Program-made: the position numbers and the translations under genes
Source: GCA-002733465 sp965230525
GTDB lineage: Bacteria; Pseudomonadota; Gammaproteobacteria; Enterobacterales; Kangiellaceae
Assembly: GCA_965230525.1 (NCBI GenBank)
Contig: OZ246008.1
Location: 3,472,001-3,536,000, forward strand
Length of the DNA stretch: 64,000 nucleotides
Reading direction: 5' to 3'
The notes under the pieces: model-generated
What the model was told of the DNA's origin: nothing
What the model saw: only the letters and a program-made list of their open reading frames with translations
Database searches by the model: none
Shown: one piece after another, positions 47,258 through 54,188 of the stretch
Layout: every line of letters begins with the position of its first letter
Numbering within the stretch: position 1 is the stretch's first letter

Positions 47258-48436
47258 CTACTTTTCTTCTTTGTAGGGTAATCGGCTTTGCAGCTGCTGT
47301 ATTGCTTGTTTCACATAGTGTTTTTCTTGCTCTAGGAAGTTTTCAATCGCTTCAGCGAATTGTGGATGCGCAATCCAATGAAAAGAACAAGTTTCAATCG
47401 GCTCAAATCCACGCGGAATCTTATGCTCTCCTTGCGCCCCGGCATCGAAATGTTGAAACTCTTGTTCAATGCAATACTCGATTCCTTGGTAGTAACATGC
47501 TTCAAAATGCAGAAATTCGTATTCGTCCGATGCTCCCCAATAACGGCCAAATAACGTTTCCTTACCCTTAAAAAATAATGACATACCAATGACCCGCTGG
47601 TTATGGCTGGCAACCACTAATAGTAGCTTTTCTGGCATCGCATTCGCTATGTACTCAAAAAAGGCCCAGTTTAAATAGCCTGTGTTACCACTTCGTTTAA
47701 GATAAGTACGTTGATAAAACTTGAAAAAAGTCATCCAAAGCTTTCCACTAGCATTGACACCCTCCACCCTTTCCAAATGAACCTTAACAGCCTGAATAGC
47801 CCTTCTCTCCTTCTTTATATTTTTGCGTTTCTTGCTTCGACACAGACTTAAAAAATCATCAAAGGTTTTATACCCTTTATTAAACCAGTGATATTGAAAG
47901 CCCACTCGCTTCATCATGCGATAAGCGAGCGCACTGTTGGCTGAGTCTGAGGTGAGAGTATTAATCAATGCCGCTTGCTTTGTATGGGGAAACAATAAAT
48001 GCCAAGAACTTATTCCTTGCGATAAGCAATGTTGTTCAAGTCGAGAAATAATCAACGGCATTAGCTCTTCTTCAAGCTCTGAAACAAGCCCTATTCTTGG
48101 TCCGGTACAAGGTGTGAATGGAATAGCCGATAGCAGTTTGGGGTAGTAATTAATACCATTTTGATAATAAGCGTTTGCCCATTCAAAATCGAAAACATAC
48201 TCTCCATAACTATTTAGTTTTTGATAAAGTGGCAGCGCTGCTACTAATCGCTGATGCTGATAAACAACTAAATGATTTGCAGTCCAACCAGTCGCCGGCT
48301 CGGCACAACCGCTTGCTTCCAGTGCCATTAAGAATTGATGTTGGATGAATGGATACTCGTCCCCAAACAGGGTGTTCCAATCGTTACCATCAACCTGTGA
48401 AATTGAGGTTAGGAATTTTAAGTCAAAATTGCTAAT
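47258..48436 (-). CDS. FemAB-like GNAT acyltransferase (DUF482), probable ATT start
   Basis: This protein of about 392 residues belongs to the DUF482/FemAB-like acyltransferase family (WHLLFPHTKQ, FLSLCRSKKRKNIKKERR, ACYYQGIEYCIE, FDAGAQGEHKIPRGFEP). The first ATG is at 48328, but the open frame continues upstream to 48497 and encodes DWNTLFGDEYPFIQHQFL, the conserved start of the family, so 48328 would cut the fold. No ATG, GTG or TTG lies in that stretch. The ATT at 48434-48436 has AGGTG seven bases before it and gives a family-sized N-terminus (ISNFDLKFLTSISQVDG). A start at this ATT is my preferred reading. Function may be aminoacylation or modification of a cell-envelope compound; this is not established. 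Confidence 0.75.
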   Translation of the reverse strand: MSNFDLKFLTSISQVDGNDWNTLFGDEYPFIQHQFLMALEASGCAEPATGWTANHLVVYQHQRLVAALPLYQKLNSYGEYVFDFEWANAYYQNGINYYPKLLSAIPFTPCTGPRIGLVSELEEELMPLIISRLEQHCLSQGISSWHLLFPHTKQAALINTLTSDSANSALAYRMMKRVGFQYHWFNKGYKTFDDFLSLCRSKKRKNIKKERRAIQAVKVHLERVEGVNASGKLWMTFFKFYQRTYLKRSGNTGYLNWAFFEYIANAMPEKLLLVVASHNQRVIGMSLFFKGKETLFGRYWGASDEYEFLHFEACYYQGIEYCIEQEFQHFDAGAQGEHKIPRGFEPIETCSFHWIAHPQFAEAIENFLEQEKHYVKQAIQQLQSRLPYKEEK

Positions 48437-48559
48437 ATTCGTGCACCTAATAAACTGTGGTTTGCTAGCAAGGTCGAAAGTTGCGGCTCTGGCGTATCAC
48501 AAGATGTATACAACTTATTCAATCAGGCTCTAATTTAGCCTTTAGTACTAGAGAAAACA

Positions 48560-49264
48560 ATGAACAAAAGCGCAATCACTAATACTCTCGCCATTCTGTT
48601 AATTATACTTGGCCATTTTAGCGCAAACCCAATAATTTTTACTATTGGCCTGTTTGCATTCTCCGGCGCAGTGACTAATTGGCTTGCAGTGCATATGTTA
48701 TTTGAAAAAGTACCGGGACTTTACGGCTCTGGCGTGATCCCTGCTCGCTTTGAGGACTTTAAACAGGCGATCCGTAATATGATGATGGAACAGTTCTTTA
48801 ATAAAGAAAACCTCGACCGCTTTATGCAAGATTCGGGTAGCCAAGAAGTGGAGTTGATGTTAGCCCCAGTTATTGAAAAAGTCGACCTCTCTCCTGCCTT
48901 TGATAAATTGGTTAAGGTAATTATGGAATCATCCTTTGGTGGTATGTTGGGCATGTTTGGCGGGCAAGAAGCATTGATGCCACTAAGAGAGCCATTTATT
49001 GAAAATATGAAAGTTTCCTTAGTCGAAATGACCAGCAGCGAAGACTTTGACAAGTTACTCAAATCAGAAATGAGACAAACCGAAATCTCAACAGATATTC
49101 AAGCTAAAATCAGCGAGATTATTGAACAGCGGCTAAATGAACTTACGCCGCAAATGGTTAAAGAAATTGTTCAAGATATGATCAAAAAGCACTTAGGTTG
49201 GCTGGTGGTTTGGGGCGGTGTGTTCGGAGGAATTATCGGTGGAATTTCAAGTTTAGTTTTTTGA
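48560..49264 (+). CDS. DUF445 family membrane protein
   Basis: This 234-residue protein has a membrane segment near residues 8-30 (with SGAVTNWLAVHMLFEK just after, the DUF445 hallmark) and a final glycine-rich membrane helix VVWGGVFGGIIGGISSLVF. The region between is helical and charged. DUF445 proteins are widespread but uncharacterised. It is divergent from the FemAB-like gene, and the promoter region between them must serve both. Confidence 0.88.
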   Translation: MNKSAITNTLAILLIILGHFSANPIIFTIGLFAFSGAVTNWLAVHMLFEKVPGLYGSGVIPARFEDFKQAIRNMMMEQFFNKENLDRFMQDSGSQEVELMLAPVIEKVDLSPAFDKLVKVIMESSFGGMLGMFGGQEALMPLREPFIENMKVSLVEMTSSEDFDKLLKSEMRQTEISTDIQAKISEIIEQRLNELTPQMVKEIVQDMIKKHLGWLVVWGGVFGGIIGGISSLVF

Positions 49265-49332
49265 TTTAGAATCTAGATTTAGTTTTTGAAATAGTTGTCG
49301 CTTTTGATTTTAAACTGGCTTGCAGGTTTGGC

Positions 49333-49881
49333 TTACTTTACCGGCTTGCTAGTTTGATTTTTACCAGCTCGTTGCTTGCGACTATCCTTGGTCTTTTTGC
49401 CCTTTTGCAAATGGGTGGTAATTCCGGTCAGCAGATTTCGAATTAATTGGTTTCCGCATTCTCGATAGTTTCTATGCTCAGTTTTACGGAAAAAGGCGCT
49501 TATTTCTCCCTTAGAGACACGGAAATCAGCTAGTGCGAGCATTTTAATCAATTCGTCAGAATTTAAGCTAAAGGCAATTTTTATTTTATTGAGAATCAAA
49601 TTGTTATTTAACTTAATTTGTTTACTCTGAGCGACCCGCTCAGCTTGTGATAGCTCAGAGTCGCCTTCTCGCACACCACGTAACTTAATAATTAAACCAT
49701 CCAAAAAGATCACCAAAAGATAATCTGGTAGCTTTACGAAATCATCCGCATCTTCCTTTGCAAGGTAACTTCTTAACTCGTTAGGTGTGAGCTTATAATT
49801 TGCCAGCCTGAATACCTCAAGCGCTTGCTCATGAGTAAAATTGAGCGCATATTTTAAGCGTCTTAAACAGTAATTATTCAT
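49333..49881 (-). CDS. yehS: DUF1456 family protein YehS
   Basis: This 182-residue protein has two DUF1456 repeats: LRRLKYALNFTHEQALEVFRLANYKLTPNELRSYL and NLILNKIKIAFSLNSDELIKMLALADFRVSKGEISAFF. A basic tail follows. The start at 49881 (MNNYCLRRL) overlaps the end of yheU by 8 bases (ATGAATAA), so it is preferred to a longer frame. The function is unknown; nucleic-acid binding through the repeated helical modules and the basic tail is plausible. Confidence 0.88.
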   Translation of the reverse strand: MNNYCLRRLKYALNFTHEQALEVFRLANYKLTPNELRSYLAKEDADDFVKLPDYLLVIFLDGLIIKLRGVREGDSELSQAERVAQSKQIKLNNNLILNKIKIAFSLNSDELIKMLALADFRVSKGEISAFFRKTEHRNYRECGNQLIRNLLTGITTHLQKGKKTKDSRKQRAGKNQTSKPVK

Positions 49882-50113
49882 GATTGGTAGGGTCGCCTGC
49901 AAAGTTGACTTCATCTTTACTTTTTAGATAAACAGTTTGTGATTCTTCGCCAAATTCGATAACGAGCTCTCCAGACTTGATTTTTTGCAGTGTTTGCTCT
50001 GTCCACAAACTGATATCGGGTTGCACCTCAGAGTCAGAGGTCTTCGAAATAACCCACTCTCTAGCGAGAGACTCTAGGGCTTCTTGAGATAGATCTGAAG
50101 GCGTTATTAACAT
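49874..50113 (-). CDS. yheU: UPF0270 family protein YheU
   Basis: This 79-residue protein matches E. coli YheU: ML-I start, DLSQEALESLAREWVISKTSD, a charged helix and GELVIEFGEESQTVYL. Its end overlaps yehS, so the two genes are coupled. The function is unknown. Confidence 0.85.
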   Translation of the reverse strand: MLITPSDLSQEALESLAREWVISKTSDSEVQPDISLWTEQTLQKIKSGELVIEFGEESQTVYLKSKDEVNFAGDPTNHE

Positions 50114-50305
50114 TTACTTAAATACAGATAAGTTTAACAATGGATAGTCTATTATACAGAAGTCTTCAACGAACCGACACTCTCCACAATACAAGGCGAT
50201 CTGTCGTATTCGTCCCAAAAATCTAGCCTTTTAATCTTCGCACCTATACCTTATCAGATAGGTACAATCGACTTAATTGACGCGATTTTTACTGTATAGA
50301 AACCC
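50114..50305. other. spacer between yheU and the tRNA-tail repeats
   Basis: This stretch holds the yheU promoter region on the minus strand and nothing else I can identify. A short 6-bp inverted repeat (ACCTAT/ATAGGT, 50242-50263) is probably chance. Confidence 0.4.
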
Positions 50306-50328
50306 AAAAAGGGCACCTAATGGTGACC
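50306..50328 (-). terminator. last terminator of the tRNA-Arg repeat array
   Basis: On the minus strand GGTCACC and GGTGCCC form a 7-bp stem with one mismatch and an ATTA loop, followed by five T. It is a diverged copy of the terminators at 50493 and 50682. Confidence 0.75.
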
Positions 50329-50352
50329 TCGAACTTTACGATAATCATAGTT

Positions 50353-50541
50353 TGGCGCGCCCGGAGAGATTATTCCGTGCATCCTTGCACTCCACCCCTT
50401 CGGGGCCATCGGCCTTAAAGACGCCGATGTGAAAATTCGTTCCAGACGAATTTTTCGAACTGATGGAGCTCTAATCTACCGAACCCGCAAATAAAAAAGG
50501 CCACCTTATAGGTAACCTTGAACTTTACGATAATCACAGTT
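50353..50541 (-). repeat. tRNA-Arg tail repeat unit, distal copy (189 bp)
   Basis: The unit starts (plus coordinates) with the 19-bp end of tRNA-Arg (50353-50371) and continues through a core with four hairpins, a terminator (50493-50517) and the trailer AACTTTACGATAATCACAG. The core differs from the proximal copy at only about two positions outside the trailer. The orientation is the same as the tRNA gene. A third trailer copy precedes it at 50329-50352. Confidence 0.95.
50493..50517 (-). terminator. terminator within the distal junction of the repeat array
   Basis: On the minus strand GGTTACCT and AGGTGGCC pair (two G-T wobbles) around ATA, followed by six T. It lies after the tRNA-tail copy at 50542-50560, in the same place as the terminator after the real tRNA. 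Confidence 0.8.
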
Positions 50542-50715
50542 TGGCGCGCCCGGAGAGATTATTCCGTGCATCCTTGCACTCCACCCCTTCGGGGCCATCG
50601 GCCTTAAAGACGCCGATGTGAAAATTCGTTCCAGACGAATTTTTCGAACTGATGGAGCTCTAATCTACCGAACCCACAAATAAAAAAGGCCACCTTATAG
50701 GTGACCTTGTTTATT
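50542..50715 (-). repeat. tRNA-Arg tail repeat unit, proximal copy (174 bp)
   Basis: The unit starts with the 19-bp tRNA-Arg end (50542-50560) and carries four perfect hairpins: GTGCA/TGCAC (50566-50579), CCCC/GGGG (50584-50594), CATCGGC/GCCGATG (50596-50618) and AAAATTCGT/ACGAATTTT (50621-50643). A terminator at 50682-50706 follows. It differs from the distal copy mainly in a shorter trailer next to the real tRNA. Confidence 0.95.
50682..50706 (-). terminator. terminator directly downstream of tRNA-Arg
   Basis: On the minus strand GGTCACCT and AGGTGGCC pair (one G-T wobble) around ATA, followed by six T. It lies 10 bases after the tRNA CCA end. Confidence 0.88.
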
Positions 50716-50792
50716 TGGCGCGCCCGGAGAGATTCGAACTCCCGACCAATTGGTTCGAAGCCAACTACTCTATCCAGCTGAGCTACGGGCGC
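50716..50792 (-). tRNA. tRNA-Arg (anticodon TCG)
   Basis: A 77-nt cloverleaf on the minus strand has acceptor GCGCCCG paired with CGGGCGC, and the CCA end is encoded. The D-arm is GCTCAGCTGGATAGAGT, and the anticodon loop CTTCGAA carries anticodon TCG. The T-arm is GGGAGTTCGAATCTCTC. It reads CGA/CGG codons. It has its own promoter at 50853-50881, and its last 19 bases are repeated twice downstream. Confidence 0.96.
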
Positions 50793-50852
50793 AATGTGGT
50801 TGCTTGATTAATAAACAATCAGCTCTTAATCTGCAAAGTTGAAACAGCCGCT

Positions 50853-50881
50853 AATCTAACTGAATGGAGCGAATGACTCAA
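50853..50881 (-). promoter_or_regulatory. sigma70 promoter of tRNA-Arg
   Basis: On the minus strand, TTGAGT (50876-50881) and TAGATT (50853-50858) are separated by 17 bp and followed by the GC-rich AGCGGCTG, as expected for a stable-RNA promoter. The leader to the mature tRNA 5' end is about 55 nt. Confidence 0.7.
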
Positions 50882-50969
50882 GTGGTTTTTTCTATATTTC
50901 TGCAAATTGATCTGAATTTCATTTATCTTATGGTTATAATCAAATTTTTCCGTCGACTTACTCATTCTG

Positions 50970-52106
50970 TTGGACTCTTTAGCTCACATAAAATCCACAT
51001 TAATTTCCTTAGCCCATCAGCATGGATTTCAAGATGCTCGGGTTAGCGATATTGAAACGGGGCAGTACTTTGAAGAATTTAAGTCTTGGGTTGAAGAAGG
51101 AAACCATGGCTGCATGTCTTACCTTGAGCGTAATCAAGAGTTACGCCAGCATCCCGAAAAACTACACCCTGAGACCTGTCGAGTTATTTCTTTACGCTTA
51201 GACTATCTTCCAGAAAAAGCGGGCTTTACCAAGGTGCTTAAAGATAGTGAGAAGGCTAACATTTCTCGATACGCGCTCGGACGGGACTACCATAAACTAA
51301 TGCGTAAACGATTAAAACGTCTTGCAGAAGATCTTAGCCAGCAAACAGCCATGGAGTTCAGCTATCGAGTGTTTGTCGATAGTGCGCCGGTGCTTGAAAC
51401 AAGCTTTGCGGAAAAATCGGGCTTAGGTTGGAAAGGTAAACATACCTTGACTATTAACCAGTCGGCTGGATCTTGGTTTTTTCTTGGCGAAATCTTTATA
51501 AACTTGCCGCTTGAAGTCGATCCCCCTGTAGAAAACCAATGTGGTCAATGCACCGCTTGTATTAATCTTTGTCCGACTGGAGCAATCATTGCCCCCTACA
51601 AAGTAGACGCACGCAAATGCATTTCATACCTCACCATCGAAAATGACGGCGAGATTCCCACTGAGTTACGCAAGGCAATTGGTAATCGAATTTATGGCTG
51701 TGACGACTGTCAACTCGCGTGCCCATGGAACCGATATGCTAACCTAAGCCAAGAGTCAGGCTTTCAACCTAAACATAATTTAGATAATGAGTCATTGTTA
51801 AATCTATTCAATTGGACAGAACAAGAATTTAATCAAAGGCTAGAAGGTAACCCTATTCGTCGAATCGGTCACCAAAGTTGGCTAAGAAATATCGCCGTCG
51901 CTTTGGGTAACGCAATGCCTTCACAACTGATTGTCAACCAGCTACGAGAAAAATTAGAGAATTGCTCTCCCATAGTCGCTAAGCATATCGAGTGGGCACT
52001 CGAGCAACAGCTTAGCGAGCCGACAGCCTACGAGCAATCACCATGGCAAAAGAAAAACCTTCGATTAATTCGAACCATCGAAAAGATGATTCCGCGAGAT
52101 GCCTAG
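50970..52106 (+). CDS. queG: epoxyqueuosine reductase
   Basis: This 378-residue cobalamin-dependent enzyme does the last step of queuosine synthesis in tRNA. It has the VFVDSAPVLE segment with the catalytic Asp, SGLGWKGKHTL, and two 4Fe-4S motifs: CGQCTACINLCPTGA, and CDDCQLACPWNRY with an upstream Cys. The start is TTG at 50970; upstream codons up to the stop at 50937 offer no ATG or GTG, and no clear ribosome site is seen, so expression may be weak. The C-terminal helical repeats are complete. Queuosine synthesis genes are not adjacent. Confidence 0.95.
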   Translation: MDSLAHIKSTLISLAHQHGFQDARVSDIETGQYFEEFKSWVEEGNHGCMSYLERNQELRQHPEKLHPETCRVISLRLDYLPEKAGFTKVLKDSEKANISRYALGRDYHKLMRKRLKRLAEDLSQQTAMEFSYRVFVDSAPVLETSFAEKSGLGWKGKHTLTINQSAGSWFFLGEIFINLPLEVDPPVENQCGQCTACINLCPTGAIIAPYKVDARKCISYLTIENDGEIPTELRKAIGNRIYGCDDCQLACPWNRYANLSQESGFQPKHNLDNESLLNLFNWTEQEFNQRLEGNPIRRIGHQSWLRNIAVALGNAMPSQLIVNQLREKLENCSPIVAKHIEWALEQQLSEPTAYEQSPWQKKNLRLIRTIEKMIPRDA

Positions 52107-52172
52107 AAATTTGCTTATGGTTTTATTAGAGTTCTCAGTTATTTTGTTTAAAATATTACACCAACTAAATAC

Positions 52173-52200
52173 AAAAAAGCGACCACTTGGGTCGCCCTTT
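52173..52200. terminator. terminator between queG and the kinase operon
   Basis: GCGACC and GGTCGC form a 6-bp stem around ACTTG. On the minus strand it is followed by six T, so it mainly ends the kinase-lipoprotein operon; the plus-strand side has only a short CCTTT run. Confidence 0.8.
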
Positions 52201-52222
52201 GATAGTTACTTTTAGCGACAAA

Positions 52223-54136
52223 CTAAATCGCCAAGACCAACTGTTTTAGCCTTGAACTCCATTGGGTTGCACTCTCTGAAGTTTCTTTAGACATCACCAC
52301 GGCATTCGCCAAAAACTCGACGGCACTGGCAACTTCGCCTGTATTGGCGGCTTGCTGATAGCGTTCAAAATATTTTTGCTCCGGCTTTGCTAAATAATTG
52401 ATCAATGCTTTGCTGACAGTATCGGAAAGTTCGGTAGCTAAATTATCCATTATTTTAATATCTGATGGTAAGTCAGCCGCTACGTATTTTTGATGAAAAA
52501 GTCCTTTTTGAAATTCATTAATAGCCTCGCCTGAATATTGAGCTTCTTTAACTACATTATCGGTAACTAAAACCTTTTGAGTGGTAGGCTCAATTATTCG
52601 ATAAGCTACTTCAGCAACCGCTAACTTATTGATGTTTTCGATTTGAATGATAACATCTTCCATCACCTTTTCTTCATTGTACTGGATCGGCGCATCACCA
52701 CGCTTGCGCTTTTTCCAATCAGTATATTCTTCTGTTTCAGTTTTATTGATGGCGGTTAACACATTAACGCTGCGTTGTCCTTTATTGTTGTTCGTTTCAA
52801 TGGCCGCTTGTAGCACCTCACCTTCAACCGACAAATAGTCGCCTGAGTATTTAGTTGCGCTTGGTAAAACGGAAAGGTCAGCAACTATTTCAAGTTGATT
52901 ACCTAACTCATCAAATAATAACTTTTCTAGTTTGCTTCCGACACGACGACCCACTGATGCCACCACTGAATTAGAAGACAACACCTCTTTAAATTCTGAA
53001 ACCGATAATTTGGTAGTCGCTCTACTTTGGAGTTTTTGCGCCACCGCGGAGAGTTCTTTATCGAGTGTCGGATAGGCAGGATCAAACTCTTTAACAATAG
53101 TGAGTAAGCCAAACACAACACCCGGCGATTCTTTCATCGTTTGAGCTTTGGTCATTAGTAGATCTAAATATTCCTTTTCTTGAATAAACCCTAAGTCAGT
53201 TTTTTCCAACATCTTTTGAATATCTCGACCTCTAAGGAACTCGGTATAAGCCAAACTAAAATCTTTTTTGCGGTATGCCGCCTGTGCATTGTTTGCAAAA
53301 TAATTGGCAAGCAGCAGAATCGGCTTTTCCATTTTCTTTTTAACTTGTTGCATCATCGGTTTATCCGCTACTTCCTGTAAAGCTTGATAAGCGGACTCGG
53401 GTTTACCCCCCTCCAATGCAGCTCTAAAATTTTGTTCGAACAATGCCGCTTCGCTTTGCGAGAGCATAGATTCAAACTGAAGGTTTCCAGGATCAATGGC
53501 TAAGCCTTTTTGTGCGGCGGTCAGCGACATATTAAACATTCGTTTCTTGAATGCTTCAACACCCTGAGCGTTCAACACCTCAATATTTTTACTCAAGCGG
53601 TTGTTATACAATTGTTCCTCATTGCTTCCCTCTCCAGCCAAAATGGCTGCTTTTTTTAGCCAGTCCATTTGAGCAACGATATCTTTGGCGGTGCGATCTG
53701 ACATGCTCGTCGCTTGATTGATTGCATGTTCAGTCTTATCGAGTTGTGCTTTTAACGTCGGTACAATCGTGCTGTACCGCGAAACATCCCATTTCTTGAT
53801 CGCCTCTGCTTCGCTTAAAAGCATTTGAATACTTTTGCGATCAACCATGCCATCATATTTAGTTTTATTATTAGCTAATACTTCGGCAATTCTCTTTTCT
53901 TGCTGATCAACTAACAAGGTGGCAATTTTGGATTGGGTTGCGATCAGTTCTTCTTTATCAGAACCCCTCGCCTCAATAATCATTTTATCGACTTTGTCAT
54001 ACAATGCCGCTAACTGTCCTGACTCTGAAGCTTGATTAATATCAGACTGATTAATCAGTGCTGTTTTACTCCCGCCACACGCCATAAGACTAATAAGAAA
54101 CAAGCCTGTTAAAATTTGATTAAAATTGATTTTCAT
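52223..54136 (-). CDS. helical outer-membrane lipoprotein, partner of the Ser/Thr kinase
   Basis: This 637-residue protein has a lipoprotein signal (MKINFNQILTGLFLISLMAC) with the lipid cysteine at Cys20. The following Gly and Gly would route it to the outer membrane. The rest is mostly helical, with TPR-like pairs in the middle (FKKRMFNMSLTAAQKGLAIDPGN) and a C-terminal alpha/beta region. I do not recognise a family. The ATG at 54136 has GAGAA upstream. It lies 52 bp downstream of a membrane-bound kinase gene on the same strand and shares the terminator at 52173, so the two form an operon. Confidence 0.8.
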   Translation of the reverse strand: MKINFNQILTGLFLISLMACGGSKTALINQSDINQASESGQLAALYDKVDKMIIEARGSDKEELIATQSKIATLLVDQQEKRIAEVLANNKTKYDGMVDRKSIQMLLSEAEAIKKWDVSRYSTIVPTLKAQLDKTEHAINQATSMSDRTAKDIVAQMDWLKKAAILAGEGSNEEQLYNNRLSKNIEVLNAQGVEAFKKRMFNMSLTAAQKGLAIDPGNLQFESMLSQSEAALFEQNFRAALEGGKPESAYQALQEVADKPMMQQVKKKMEKPILLLANYFANNAQAAYRKKDFSLAYTEFLRGRDIQKMLEKTDLGFIQEKEYLDLLMTKAQTMKESPGVVFGLLTIVKEFDPAYPTLDKELSAVAQKLQSRATTKLSVSEFKEVLSSNSVVASVGRRVGSKLEKLLFDELGNQLEIVADLSVLPSATKYSGDYLSVEGEVLQAAIETNNNKGQRSVNVLTAINKTETEEYTDWKKRKRGDAPIQYNEEKVMEDVIIQIENINKLAVAEVAYRIIEPTTQKVLVTDNVVKEAQYSGEAINEFQKGLFHQKYVAADLPSDIKIMDNLATELSDTVSKALINYLAKPEQKYFERYQQAANTGEVASAVEFLANAVVMSKETSESATQWSSRLKQLVLAI

Positions 54137-54188
54137 TTTATTTCTCATTTAATTTGTCAAAGCAAAAAATTTCTGGTTAAATCATTGA

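Noticed and set aside
47332..47613. Small frames on both strands within the FemAB-like gene
   Set aside because: They lie inside a conserved coding region and have no ribosome sites or family matches.
50353..50792. Attachment-site duplication of an integrative element at tRNA-Arg
   Set aside because: The tRNA-tail copies are only 174-189 bp apart, with no integrase or cargo between them, and the rest of each unit is repeated too. A tandem tail repeat explains it better.
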